The notes: generated by a model not told the origin, from the letters alone. Numbered from the stretch's first letter, positions 49,951 through 61,864 are shown. The stretch: DNA of 64,000 nt from Panaeolus papilionaceus (GCA_015501605.1 JADNRZ010000008.1:2100471-2164470); one strand, 5' to 3'. Numbers and translations are program-made.

Positions 49951-50928
49951 GTGGTTTGGTTTGATTTATTATCTTCACCTTGATCGTTTTTTTATTTGGG
50001 TTTTAGGGGCACAACATACTTATGCCTCATTCATTATTTCTCACCCTATTTTATTCTATCCTACTATCCCTGTCACGCGCATACTCGAACGCTGGCTTTT
50101 TAAACCTTCGGTCAACTTCGTGTACTTTGTTGTTTTATCACTCCATTTCTTCGTCTGGATACCCCTGGGTGTGGTGGACAGTATGATGCGACTCGTGTTG
50201 ATCTCTGTTTTATACCTTATAATAGCCGTGCTTTTGTGAAAGTAACTAACTAACCAATGTAGTATTGACTTTTGACTCTTCTTTTCGTGTGATTGGATTG
50301 TTGGTGCGACTGGTGTCATACTTGTCAACAAGCGATTCACCATCGGACTTGGACGGGGGATTTATGCCGACTTTTAGACGATAACCGCATGAAGACGGTT
50401 ATCTTGAGGTGATACTTAGCAAGCTTTAACAGTCCGAGGATAGAGATTATTCCTAGAAGATGGTTTTGGTCAGATTCGGGATGTCGTCCATTTCTTTGGC
50501 TGGCGACTTTCAGTTGCAGTTGCAGGCATAGGGTAAGTATAGCCCGATAATGTTTGAGACTACTATGCCGTAATGCGTGTATTTGATTCGTTCATTAAAC
50601 GAGGTTGCCCATCCTTCTTTCGCGGGCTAGCTTCGTCAGCTTTTCGAGTTCCTTCTAGCAAAAAACGCTTCCTCGGCGCTCCATTACTTTCAATGTCATT
50701 TAAACTCCTCTTTGGCTTTTCTCTTTGTTTCTTGTGTCTTTGCTACTCAGGGAGTACTTATTTCGTTCGTTTTGCCTCTTGTTCCTCTATATCGAGGTTT
50801 CCCTTGATACTGCATAATGGTAAAAGAGCCGCGATAGGCAGGACTTGCGGTGGATAACCAAACCAATCAACCAATATCTATATGCTGATTCACATGATCA
50901 TGAGTGAGGTGGACTATTAGAGGCTACA
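49951..50928. other. Intergenic, no gene seen
   Basis: AT-rich with short frames. Spacer between the low-complexity region and the minus-strand G-domain gene. Confidence 0.4.
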
Positions 50929-52221
50929 CTAGGCACGTCCAAAAACATTCTTCCACCAATCCAAAATGCTATCTCTGCTGCTCGATGGTTGAACCGTCGT
51001 TGAAGAAGGGATAAGGCGGCGAGGGATCGGAGGAGGGAAAGGAGCTTCAGGAAACATGGACCTGTATTGTTTCGTGTCGAGCTCAAAAAGATCGAAAGCA
51101 AACCATTGCAGCAACATAGATGCCTCTTTATCCTGTTGGTCAATCATACAAAGCAGTCGTTTGACCTCTGCGCCGGGCGTCGTGGTTAATTCGGCTCGCT
51201 CCACAGATAAGGATTGCAGTTGTCGCTGTATGTTCTCAATGCGCTGAAGTAGGAGGTTGCGTGATAGGGACTGGTATCTCGAATTAGACTGTTTAGAGAT
51301 GTGAATTTCATTGTGGTACCATCCCGACTTGGCTTTATCGAGTATTGAGAAAGCCGATTCTGTACTAAAGAGGAATTTGCTGGTATGGACAGGCACAACG
51401 CTCTGAAGAAATTGTAATCAGCGTCACTCTAGGCTTTGACCTCTAAATGAAATGGCGCAATCCGTACCTTATATATTTTCGCTTCCAGGTTATCAAATCT
51501 GCGGTTGGCCTGTTCGATTTGTTTTGGAGTGAAAACCATGTTCCACATCGTCGTTACGAAATTTATGTTTTTGCAACCGAATTTGTCAGCGAAAGCCTTC
51601 ATGAGATCGAGCGATTGTTGTTTCGTGCCTCCCAATCGAACATCGGTGATCGGGTGGAAATAGAGGGTGAATACATGAAGCCTACTTGTGGATTCGCTGG
51701 CGAGATTCAGAAGATCAGGATACAATCTAGCGTGCAGTATTCCAGACGTGTCTTCTCATATCTCAGAGCATTGAGTTGATTAGTGATCATTTTTACGATT
51801 TTGCTCTCTGACAATTTCGTATCCAAAAACCCTGGGGTATCCATCACTACGACGGTAGAGCCGCACAGACAGATGTTGTGAACCAAGTAGCAAACAACCT
51901 CTTGCGTGACGCTTTCGAGAGAGTCCTTGGATATTGACAGATTCTGCCCGGGACACAATGATTCCACGAACTACAACGAACTTAGTTGATTGTGCAATGT
52001 CGAAAGGCAAAGACATGCTCACCATACTTTTCCCACAGCCAGTCGGGCCCATTAAACTATGAAATGTTGCATTCATCAGGTCCAATCTGAGCATTTCAAA
52101 TCTCAAGGAGCACATACCAGAAGATGTAGACATATTTCCCTCTCACATCTTCCGCAGTGGTGGGTGTTATACTCAATGGTCCTTGGATTTGGATCCAATC
52201 ATATAAAGAGTCTGAGAGCAT
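50929..52221 (-). CDS. G-domain P-loop NTPase (family member G)
   Basis: ATG at 52221 (MLSDSLYDW). Exon 1 is 52221-52118, phase 2. Exon 2 is 52056-52023, again 34 nt, with Walker A LMGPTGCGKSM. Exon 3 from 51970 carries ISKDSLESVTQ and G3 DTPGFLD. A later exon carries LYFHPITDVRLGG and the G4-position FVTTMWN. The last exon (51396-50929) is helical with heptad-like spacing, then Pro-rich, and ends DWWKNVFGRA. The junction near 51720-51735, between the G3 and HPITD blocks, does not resolve to a clean phase, so one small lesion or an unusual intron is possible. This copy lies 23 kb from the rest of the cluster and closest to the repeats. Confidence 0.7.
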
Positions 52222-52729
52222 AGGAAAGGTAATACGCGAATCAGGGTGATGGTTGTTGAGGTGAGAAGGTGGACCGTTCCACCCTAGCAGCGTGCTCCCA
52301 GTACAAGACGCATGGAGTCCGCATGGTGGGCTGCCATCAGTGCATCAGGGAAAATCTCGTATTCGCTTGCATGACTCACGAGTTGTTGGCATGATTTTGA
52401 TATCATCACATCCAATCACAACCCCTTGTGACATGAACACAAGGATTGTAATTCAGTTGTGAGCACAATACGAGCTCATGTTTAACTTACAATTCTATTG
52501 TAATTATCGGATCATTCTGGAGAGCTAATAGCAATAATCAGAAAGAGTTCACAACATGATACATAGCTCGATGTGAGACTCGCGGCCGGATTTCGAGAAT
52601 GACGCAAGAAGTGGTACACACTTGTGGTGCACATGAGTGATAGATGTATTATGGACAGTAAGAATAAAAACAAAAGACATGTGGTATCATGATGCACAAC
52701 CTGTTCGAGCAACATTTAACACAATTCCT
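52222..52729. other. Transition to subtelomeric repeats
   Basis: No gene. Contains words such as TGTGGTGCACATGAGTGA that recur between the hairpins further right. Confidence 0.4.
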
Positions 52730-53811
52730 GCATCCTGAAAAGTGGGATGCACTCGTAGCACACATAAGGAAGGAATTAACAACCATATGCAGACATGAAC
52801 AACACACAGCTGGTGCGTTCGAGCATGATGCACAAGATGTGATGGTGAGCCAGAGAAATCTGAGTCCCGAAAAGTGGGACGCACTTGTACTGCACAAGAT
52901 AGTAAGCAGGACTCATGCATGCAATGTGAGTACGTCCTGGTTTTCGGGATGCACAACACTTCGACTTGTTGACATGTGTGTTTGCACCTAGTTGTTAGTT
53001 CATTTATATACTTGTGTGCAGTAAAAGTGCGTCCCACTTTTCGGGACGCAGAACTCGCTGGGTCACTACTTGCTTGTGGGTGAATAATGTACATGATGTG
53101 CACATATCCAGCATTGCACATGTGATAGCGATGAGGCATGATTCTGCGTCCTGAAAACCAGGACACACTTGTAGTGAACATGAGTCATGTACACTAGACA
53201 TGCAATCGAGTCCTGGAATGTAGGACGGCGTATATGAGATTTGTGGTGCCCTGTCATAGAAATCAGGACACAAATGAATGGGGTCCAAGCCGCCTTGATC
53301 CTCGTAAGCTCCGTGGCACAAGCGTCCCACATATTGGAACGCAGATTTACTTGAGTAATTGTGGAGAGGGTGGAACTTCGAAGTTGAATAACGCAAGAAC
53401 GGCGTCTATTCGCGGCGGCGAACTTTGTGATAATATTGATATATATTATATGTACAGGTGCACAAAATTTCGAGTACCAGAGATCTGCAATTGTGGCGCG
53501 ATTAAGGTAACAGTTACACAGGGGAGAGAAAAGAGGAGAAATCTTCGCACCTCAATAACGCAAGAACGCGAACGTTTCCTGGCGGCGAACTTTGTGAGAA
53601 TATTGATCTATAATAGTTAAATAACCTCACCAAGTTTCAAGTTATTAAGTTGTCCGGTTGTCGTGTAAGCTCAGGTACGAATCGCGCAGAATGTGCACAT
53701 ATGCTGCATCCCGGAATGTGGACGCAGGTGATGGTACACGTAGCCCTCTACATGTGATTGATTCACACCATGAATAGGTTGAGCCCAGACGCGTCCCGAA
53801 AAGTGGGACGC
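52730..53811. repeat. Hairpin repeat cluster 1
   Basis: Several copies of a 21-nt hairpin: two 7-base arms around a 7-base loop. Clear copies are at 52730-52750 (GCATCCT/GTGGGATGC type), 52862-52882, 53029-53049 (opposite orientation), 53146-53166, 53208-53228, 53316-53341 and 53791-53811 (GCGTCCC...GGGACGC). Spacers are 60-200 bases and often contain TGTAGTGCACA-like words. The reading frames across this region are artefacts of the repeats. Confidence 0.8.
53350..53690. repeat. ~167-bp satellite, cluster I (2 units)
   Basis: Two units marked by GGCGGCGAACTT at 53414 and 53581 (167 apart), each preceded by AACGCAAGAACG or similar. The same units appear five at a time in clusters II and III. 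Confidence 0.75.
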
Positions 53812-54859
53812 ACTCGTAGTGCACACAGTAACAAATGAACAACACACCACAAGTGAGTCCCTATGGCACGCCATCTGCACATTTATTATTTTGCAGTTGC
53901 ACATCTGTAAATTTCAATTTTGGCGTAAGTGGCACACAGATTTCGATATTTTGAGTGTGCGACACACAGATTTCTACATTTTTCTGTGTGTGGCACACAG
54001 ATTCAGGCGTTCGAGCTCAAAATCTTGACGCACATCCGGGCGTATCGCCTAATAAGGTAATTCGTCCAGATGTGTGTCACAAAATGAGCTCGTTGAACCT
54101 CAGTTGCACACACAGAGCGCATCTCAACCTGCATGTGCACACAGATATATTCGTCTCAAATTTCAGTTGTGCACATATTTAGAGCCCTGCCGTCGGACTT
54201 TAAATAGGGCCGAGCTTGCTTTCGGCCTCGGACGGCAAGGGTTATTTAACATAAGGGGCCGGGCTTACACAATAATGGTTAAGTCAGGACCGTCAGGGGG
54301 GCTTGAGCCTCGAGCTTAGAACCGAACAAGACGCTCCCAAGGCTCGAAGGGCTCAGGATCTCACTCGGGACCACTCGTAACACGTATACCAACATACACA
54401 CGACAAGCTATCTCTCATGAATGTCATCACTGAATGTTTCGAAAACAAGTAGATTCAGTAAAAACAGCATTAAAATGAAATATATGAGATGCGTTTCGGT
54501 CTTAAGTTATGGCTGAGCGGGATAATTCCCACGCAATACATCGAGTTTTGATCTCGAAACGAACCAAGCATGCTTAAGTTGAGGTAGAGGTGGACGCGCG
54601 CAGCTTAACGAACATTCAAACGAATATTAGAATAGTATAATACAGACACTTGAGGCATTTTTTATCCCTCCGAAAATTTACTCAAAATCGGTTGCGCCCC
54701 CTTCGAAAAAACCATGATTTACAACGGAAACGGCAGTATATTAATTGCACTATAGCCTCTAACTAAAGCCAAAGTTAACTCATGCAGGCTCGACACTACG
54801 CTTCTATTAATGAGTTGAGTAAGAATATGTGGGATAAGCGGGGGTATGGGCAGGGGCGA

Positions 54860-55175
54860 TCGTGCAGGCGGCTAGTAGGGATGAAATAGAAAGCACGAGA
54901 GCGATAGGAAGAGGAAAGAAGAAGGAGAGGATAAGCGACAAGGAGAGGGAGGAAGACTATGCGATAGAACGGCAAGGGATGTTAATGGATATTAATAGAA
55001 TGGAGTATAGGATAGAGAGGATAGGAGAAGAGTGGAGAGAGAGTGGAGAGCGGACAGGAGATGATAAGGGAGTGGAGTATCGGACAGGGAGGACAGGAAA
55101 GCAAGAGAGATCTAGAGTAGAGAGCGGACAGGAGAGGATAAAGGAGCGGAGTATAGGACAGGGAGGACAGATTTG
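54860..55175 (+). repeat. Purine-rich GA tract inside the 3.55 kb element
   Basis: About 300 bases of almost pure purine on the plus strand (AGAGAGGA-type words). It yields an Arg/Glu/Gly-rich frame that is probably not coding. Confidence 0.6.
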
Positions 55176-55599
55176 GAGAACATGCTTCTGCTCACCAATG
55201 CATGGAATGCACCAGTAGCTCAGGAATTCTGTTTGGAGCGGCTTATCTCCATGAATACTTGCCCATTCTATCGAATTCGAGTTGTTATGCCGTATAAAGA
55301 TCCTGAAGATCTTCGACGGACAATCATCACTGCCATTGGAACTCCACAAAGCTCTTGGCCAATGAACAACCAACCAGTCGATACTGTCTTGATGCAGCTA
55401 AAAATACGCTGATGAGCACTGCACCTTTATCCCCCTATTTTTCGATATTTCTATGTTTTTCCGTGTATTTCCGTTCGCATCAGCGCATCGTTCACGCGCC
55501 GAGCGCTTTTGATTTCCGAATATTCGAGTATTTTCTTTTTATTTCCATCATTTTCTATTATTTTACCTATATCATGTACTTAGTTTACAGCCAATAAAA

Positions 55600-55880
55600 C
55601 ACTCTTTCCGCCCTCGTATTTCGTGTTTCGTCTTCGTATCTCGTCTTCGTCCTCGTCTGGTGTCCGTGCACACCTTCGTCAGCGCTTAATTTCGTCATTT
55701 CCGTCGTCTTCGTCCTCCGTCGTTGTCTCATTTCACCTCACACTCACCTCACCTTCCCACCTTCTCATTTCTCTCACATATCGACCCCACGAACTCGTAC
55801 CGCGCGTCTCACATTCCTTTTCCATCCACCCATCTCATCCGCCAGTCACACCTTCACCACCACTCACCTTTTCACTCAGA
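55600..55880 (+). repeat. Pyrimidine-rich tract inside the 3.55 kb element
   Basis: Repeats of TCTTCGT / CTCGTC words followed by CAC/CTC-rich DNA. It lies about 450 bases after the purine tract. Could be a 5' leader of whatever the element encodes. Confidence 0.45.
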
Positions 55881-55906
55881 TCTCCCCACGCGCACATCAA
55901 CGCCTT

Positions 55907-56161
55907 CAGGAAGTTCGGCGAGATCTCGTTGCTCAGCCTCCAGCTATCACACGGAACCCAAATTGTTTTACCGATGATCATGTGGTTTGTCATGGCTGGT
56001 GGCAGGATGACTGGAGAAGGTATGTTTCGGAGCCGGTATTCCGCACCATCAATCCGATGCCTATCTCTCAGGCGTATGAGGCTATGAAGGCGATTACCTT
56101 TCATACGTCGGTGTGTAGGAAGGATGCTATGGAAGCACTGATGGCTAATGAATTCTCCTGA
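55907..56161 (+). other. Short coding-like segment of unknown type
   Basis: An 84-codon open segment ending in TGA reads QEVRRDLVAQPP, then a Trp-rich part (HGWWQDDWRRYV) and PISQAYEAMKAITFH. Its composition looks protein-like rather than repeat-derived. It has no own ATG near the start and could be an exon of an element-encoded gene. Not recognised. Confidence 0.3.
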
Positions 56162-57429
56162 CAAGCGAAGCCAGGTTGATCGACGAGGCAGTCAGGGCAG
56201 TGTCGGAACATTTGAGTCGCCAGATGTTGATTTAGATAATGTAAATAGTACACATTGCTTTTCGAATCTTAATAGTCCTGTTTTCAGGGTATTCAGTAAA
56301 TCCTTGGTTTTTATCTTGCCTGTGATTAAAAGGATTATCAATGCACCTGAAGCGCGCTGTCTGAACGTCCGTGGGAGCGATTTTATGGCCGTGAACTGCC
56401 TGACTGAGATTAAGTACATCAGGCATAATGATAATTGTTTCGATTGCAGGTGAGATTCGGGCTCCATTTCTGATTGTCGAACTAATACTAAATGGCCGTT
56501 TCTCGACAAAGCTATAAACGATAACGGAAGCGTTGTTGAGTCCAGTCAAAGCACAAAACGGGCTTAGCAAACAAATTTTTAAGTATTTTTTTGGAACATT
56601 AAAAATGATAGGAGTGCACACCTTATACCATTGGAGTGCCCGTTTGATCGTTCGTTAAGGCACCCGTGTCCATCTCAACCTAATTCGACAAGCTTGGATC
56701 AGCGTTGAGACCAAAATTAGAGGTATAGCGTGGGAATTGTTCCCCTCAGACACAACTTAAGCCCCGTACGCATTTAATATATTTCATTATAATTGTGATT
56801 TATACTAAATATTTGATTTTGCATATTCCATCGACGCCGTTCACAAAAGTGTTAATTCATCTATGCATGCATGTGGGCATTCTCCCAAGCTAGGGTGAGC
56901 GGCCTCGAGCCCTTCGAGGCGTTCGAGCCTCGGAGCATCTTCTTCGGTTCAACGCTCGATTACCCTGACTATGATTGTGTAAGGCCGGCCCTTCGGTCAT
57001 ATGGCCTATGCTATGAAGACTAATAACCCCTGCCGTCCGAGGCCGAAAGCAAGCTCGGCCCTATTTAAAGTCCGACGGCAGGGCTCTAAATATGTGCACA
57101 ACTGAAATTTGAGACGAATATATCTGTGTGCACATGCAGGTTGAGATGCGCTCTGTGTGTGCAACTGAGGTTCAACGAGCTCATTTTGTGACACACATCT
57201 GGACGAATTACCTTATTAGGCGATACGCCCGGATGTGCGTCAAGATTTTGAGCTCGAACGCCTGAATCTGTGTGCCACACACAGAAAAATGTAGAAATCT
57301 GTGTGTCGCACACTCAAAATATCGAAATCTGTGTGCCACTTACGCCAAAATTGAAATTTACAGATGTGCAACTGCAAAATAATAAATGTGCAGATGGCGT
57401 GCCATAGAGTCCCGGATATAAGGACTCAT

Positions 57430-58200
57430 ACACACAGAGCAGAATCGAACTCGAATAGCGCCAGAACGGGATCGATTCACGGCGGCGAACTTGATGGGAA
57501 TATTTATCCATATTATGTGTACAATCATACAAAATTTCACATCTCAGAAACGTCTGGGTGTTGCGCGATTTAGATAATAGTTCTCTAGGGAGGGGGGACG
57601 GGAGAGGGGGATCTTCGAAAGTGAATAACTCCAGAACGAGGACGTTTGCCGGTGGCGAACTTTGATACGATGTTGGAATCACATAGGTGAATGGCGCCCT
57701 CAAGTTTCGAGAGATTAGATTAACCGGTCGTTGTGTAAATGCGTCCCACATTTCAGGATGGAGAAGTGTGAGGGCAGTTTATCGAACTTGAATAGCGCAA
57801 GAACGGGGTCAACTGATGGCGGCGAACTTTCTGATATTACTTGTATATATTACCTGCAGAGTCTTACGAAGTTTCGCGTCCTATGGATGTGTGGTTGTTG
57901 CGCTATTTAGGTAATAGTTCAGCAGAAGGAGGAAATGAGTGGGGATCTCCGAAATCAAATAACACGAGAACGCGGGCGTTTCAGGGCGGCGAAATTTGTG
58001 AGTATATTAATGTATAAGCGGTCAAAAATCCCACCGAGTTTTAAGTTGTTGTGACCTCCGGTTGTTGCGCAAAGTAGGAACGAGTTCTGGAGGAGGGGAG
58101 AACATTGAACTTGAATATCACAGGATCGCACATGTTTCCAGGCGGCGAAATTTAATTGTATATTTATATACATGACATGAACCTTTTCATTAAATTGCAA
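57430..58200. repeat. ~167-bp satellite, cluster II (5 units)
   Basis: Marker GGCGGCGAA(C/A)TT or its variants at 57481, 57651, 57819, 57985 and 58141, with spacings of 170, 168, 166 and 156. Each unit has a distinct variant; the order of variants is repeated in cluster III, so this is a higher-order repeat. Confidence 0.8.
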
Positions 58201-58247
58201 ACAGTGGTTGAAGTACGACCGAGTTACAATGCGAGCAAGAGAATCCT

Positions 58248-58735
58248 GCGTCCCGAAAAGTGGGACGCACGGTAGCGCACACGAGAATGCACAAACTAGC
58301 TACTATATGCGAGTCCTGGATACCAGGACTCGTGCACATAGAGCACTATTGTTGATGTATGAGTGATATACACCATGCATATGTGCGTCCTAGAATGCAG
58401 GACGCAGTCGAAGGCAGACATTACCTGTCTGTGTGCATGAATTACACCGGATGCAGATCGAGTCCTGCATTTCGGGACTCGGTGGCTGTATGTTTGTTGA
58501 ACCTCGTGAAGACAATTTCCAGCAACAACGCGTCCCGAAAAGTAGGACGTACTTGTAACATGGACAAGTGCATTGGTGAAACAATGATAATCATGACATG
58601 CGAGTCCTGGATATCAGGACTCGTGAATGCACAGAGCACATTTTGGGCCTGCGGAACAAGCATCCCACTTACCGGGACACACATAATGTGTCCCAGGTTC
58701 CGAGACAGACAACCTGCGTCCCATTTATCAGGACA
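58248..58735. repeat. Hairpin repeat cluster 2
   Basis: Clear 21-nt hairpins at 58248-58268, 58311-58331, 58385-58405, 58460-58480, 58530-58550 and 58602-58622, with weaker ones to 58735. Stems are GCGTCC/GGACGC or GAGTCC/GGACTC with matched changes on both sides. Spacings are about 60-75 bases. Confidence 0.85.
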
Positions 58736-58779
58736 GACTTGGGCTACAAGAATAAACAAGTACGACAGCAGGAGTTCCA

Positions 58780-59520
58780 ACTTCGAACTTGAATAGCGCA
58801 AGAACGGCGTCAATTCACGGCGGCGAACTTGATGAGAATATTCATCTATATCTTTTGTACAATATCACTAATTTTCACGTCTCAGAAATATCTGGGTGTG
58901 GCACAATTCAGGAAATCTTTGTGCAGGGGTGGGGACGGGAGAGGGGGATCTTCGAACGTAAATAGCTCCTGAACGCGGATGTTTCCCGGCGCCGAACTTT
59001 GACATGATGTTGAACTCAAATAGATGAATAACTCCCCCAGGTTTGAAGCGATGAGGGCGACAGGTCGTCGTGTAAATGCGTCCCACATTTTGAGACGCAT
59101 TTGTCTGAGAGTCGTTTATCGAACTCGAATAGCGCGAGAATGGCCTCAGTTGATGGCGGCGAACTTTCTGATATTAATTCTCTATATTACATGCACAATC
59201 ATACAAAGTTTAGAGTGCTCTGGGTGTGTGGTTGTTGCGCGATATAGATAATACTTCTGCAGGAGGAGGAGAGGAGGAGGGATCTCCGAAATTGAATAAC
59301 AGGAGAACGCAGGCGTTTCAAGGTGGCGAACTTAGTGAGTATATTAATATATAAGAGGTCAATAACCCCGCCGAGTTTGAAGTGGTGAGGACGTCCGGTT
59401 GATCTGCAAAGTAGGAACGAGTTGTGGAGGAGGAGGGGAGAGCATTGAAGCTGAATATCACCAGATCGCATATGTTTCCAAGCGGCGAAATTAAATAAAA
59501 CATTTATATATACAACATGA
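58780..59520. repeat. ~167-bp satellite, cluster III (5 units)
   Basis: Markers at 58819, 58988, 59155, 59322 and 59481; spacings 169, 167, 167 and 159. Same five variants in the same order as cluster II, offset by about 1338 bases. A hairpin lies at 59078-59098 within the cluster and another at 59588-59608 after it. Confidence 0.8.
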
Positions 59521-59609
59521 ACGTCTTTGTTAAGTTTAAGGCACTGGTTACTGTGCAACTGAGGTGCAATGCGAGCAAGGGTATCCTGCGTCCCGAAAAG
59601 TGGGACGCA

Positions 59610-60184
59610 CTCATCATCAGCAAAAATGCGGGCGATAAGAATACTATGACTGGGTGGAGATAGCGCCAACTGGGCAGGGATATGACTAACTGGGCATGTC
59701 TGCCCCTGCCCTCTGCGTTCTCGTCATCAGCCAGAGTTCGCCAGATATGCAAGTTCCTGCCAGATTTTACCCCGCAGCTGATATGAGCAGATATATAATT
59801 TTTGACATATATATTAAATATAACCAGATATCCATATACATGTTATCGTTCCTAGTTATATCGAAATCGGGTTGAGTTCAGTATAGATAGTTTCAAAATT
59901 CAAGCATTCAACAGCAATACTGCCCAAACGCAGGCGTGTACTTACAACTTGGGTATGATCACACCATGTTGGTGTCACATCTCTGGCCAGCACACTGATG
60001 AACGACAAGAAAATGTGAATTATCGATAAAGCAGGGGTACAGAAATACAGCAATTGGATGATACAACGAGTGCTTAATTGGTGGTGATACAATGATGCAA
60101 GTATGTGAAGAACATGGAGGAGAACAATGAATAAGTAATAGCGAAGACTGAGACGGAGACGAGCAAAAAATAAAATCGGTGTAG
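59610..60184. other. Unique DNA, no gene seen
   Basis: AT-rich spacer between the satellite and the 3' end of the minus-strand gene at 60185. No repeat copy seen. Confidence 0.4.
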
Positions 60185-61728
60185 CTAGTTGGCACTGAGT
60201 CGCGAAGCTGATGCACTGGTTCCGGTACGAGCTGGAAGTCTACGTTGCGAACCATACACAGCTGTTGGAGGTTTCTTCTGAGCGACGGGAGCGTCTGCAC
60301 GAGTTGAATTAGCGGTTGGGTTTGAACTGGGCGCCTTATGTTGCCTATGTGTCGAAGATTGACTTTGCACCCTGCAGTGTCGAGGTGTCAAGGGACTATT
60401 CATGACGTTGGAAGGGGACAAGGGAGGATGTGATGGATGGATGGTCTCGACTGTGGACTTCTGGAATGTGGTAACGTAGATGAGATACTGAAAAGAAAAT
60501 GAGTAAGGTACATACCTTTTTCCCTTTCCCAGTCTCTGCGTGCCTCGGCGTCTCAACAGAGTCATCTGCATCTTCGTCATACTGTAGAATATAAGCAGAT
60601 GAACGTAAAATAAAATGTAGCGCTCCAAAAATACCACACGTCGTTTACGAGGCTGCTCCAACTCGTCCTCCGTCTCGTCTACAGGGTCTTGATCTGAAGT
60701 GTGCTGTGAAGCAGCCTGAGACCTGCGCTTGCGGCTCTCGCGCATGTGGTGTTGCTCATAAGCAGGGTCTTGCTCCTCCTCGTCGTCTTCAGGCGATGGT
60801 GAGTCTGTGGTTTATGAGGAACAGTAAGTCTGGGTCCATTCAAGAATTCTATTCATACCTTTTTCCGCTGCTCGACGTGCTTGAATAATGTGAGCAAGAG
60901 GGTTTGGTGGAGGATTTTTGTTCCGAGCTCTGGTCTTCTTAATCGAGCTCGGCCCATCCGTCAAGTGAGGGAGTGAGCTTAGGGATATTGGCAACACGAA
61001 ATAATGACGATTATGGCGAAACTTACTTGGTAATATTCTCCATAAGCAGTTCAGATGCGGGATCGGAGCTACGGAACAGGGCGGCCAACAATTCAAAGAG
61101 GATATCTACCTCGTATGGACCATGTTCAGGACCAAACTCCTTCATATCGCTCAGCGCAATGTAGGTCTAAAGACGATTCAGCTTCAATATACCAATAAAT
61201 TGTAGAAGACACACCTGAGCCGCGATGGATGCGGCAACGGTAGGTGGGACTGCATCCCAACCCATCAGGAAAGCCCTTGATGATTTACGACCGGTTGACT
61301 TGTCGCCAAAAGCGGTGGATGGTGTGGTGAGAACGAGAGCTAAGGCCTGGCGAACTCAACTCAATTTGAGAATACAGGTGAAAAAGGTGGAATATGCGCA
61401 CCCGTGTAAAGACATATCCCAATCCCAATCCCTCCTCAGGCCTCCTCTTATCGAATAAGATGTTGTCACGGAAAAGAAAAGAGGGGAGACAATCAGTGGT
61501 ATGTTCAATCTCGCCATTAACGACACGCTCGCAATACAACCTGATCCGGATAAAGTTCAATTTTTTAATAAACAGAGTGAAACGAACGACAACATACCCT
61601 GGATTACGACGATACTTTGCTCGATACGCGATTCCAACAATTTGTTCACCGAATGCAATGTGATGGAATCCTAAAGCATAGAAGGTGTTCCTGACGACCC
61701 GGAATGACAAAGTCGGAAGATAAACACT
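60185..61728 (-). CDS. DUF6698-like fungal protein, eight exons, 5' end uncertain
   Basis: Minus-strand exons: up to 61598 (start not certain), 61540-61402, 61346-61215, 61166-61027, 60977-60859, 60804-60638, 60581-60516 and 60487-60185, all GT-AG and phase-consistent. The core resembles the basidiomycete DUF6698 type: a RALALVL...PSTAF segment, then AVPPTVAASIAAQTYIALSD, then the EVDILFELLAALFRSSDPAS helix. The C-terminal half is disordered and charged: DSPSPEDDEEEQDP, RKRR, DEDADDSVETP, and a Ser/Thr/Pro tail ending SRLSAN. These proteins are multi-copy and of unknown function. The gene is the only one between the satellite and the telomere. No ATG is visible in the first exon, so an upstream exon is missing or the copy is 5'-truncated. 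Confidence 0.65.
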
Positions 61729-61802
61729 TCAACTTGTGACTATATGTCCGGACCTTGATCCTGCGGTGTTTTGCTTATGTAATCAAGATGCTGTTGACGA
61801 TC

Positions 61803-61864
61803 TTATCAGATAAACCTCATATAACTTGTGCCTTGCCTCATGTGCGACTTATCTTATCAGATAA
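61803..61864. promoter_or_regulatory. Pair of palindromic GATA sites
   Basis: TTATCAGATAA occurs at 61803-61813 and 61854-61864, each with GATA cores on both strands, and an extra CTTATC precedes the second. The two copies share the flank AACCTC, so a ~51-bp duplication is likely. They lie 75-140 bases upstream of the 60185-61728 gene. Fungal GATA factors bind such cores; use here is inference. Confidence 0.4.

Larger units (their letters stand above)
53861..57407. mobile_element. 3.55 kb element with 385-bp terminal inverted repeats
   Basis: The ends are inverted repeats beginning CTATGGCACGCCATCTGCAC: 53861-54245 on the left and 57023-57407 on the right, nearly identical, with weaker homology continuing inward to about 54360 and 56895. 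The flanks are AGTCC on both sides (53856-53860 and 57408-57412), a 5-bp target duplication. Removing the element and one AGTCC leaves an ordinary member of the 21-nt hairpin family, so the insertion hit a hairpin. The interior has no recognisable transposase. The superfamily is unknown; the 5-bp duplication excludes classic Tc1, hAT and piggyBac patterns. The 75-residue frames in each arm are the same sequence read twice. Confidence 0.75.

Noticed and set aside
53955..57313. Two identical 75-residue proteins
   Set aside because: Both lie in the terminal inverted repeats of the 3.55 kb element and have no independent support.
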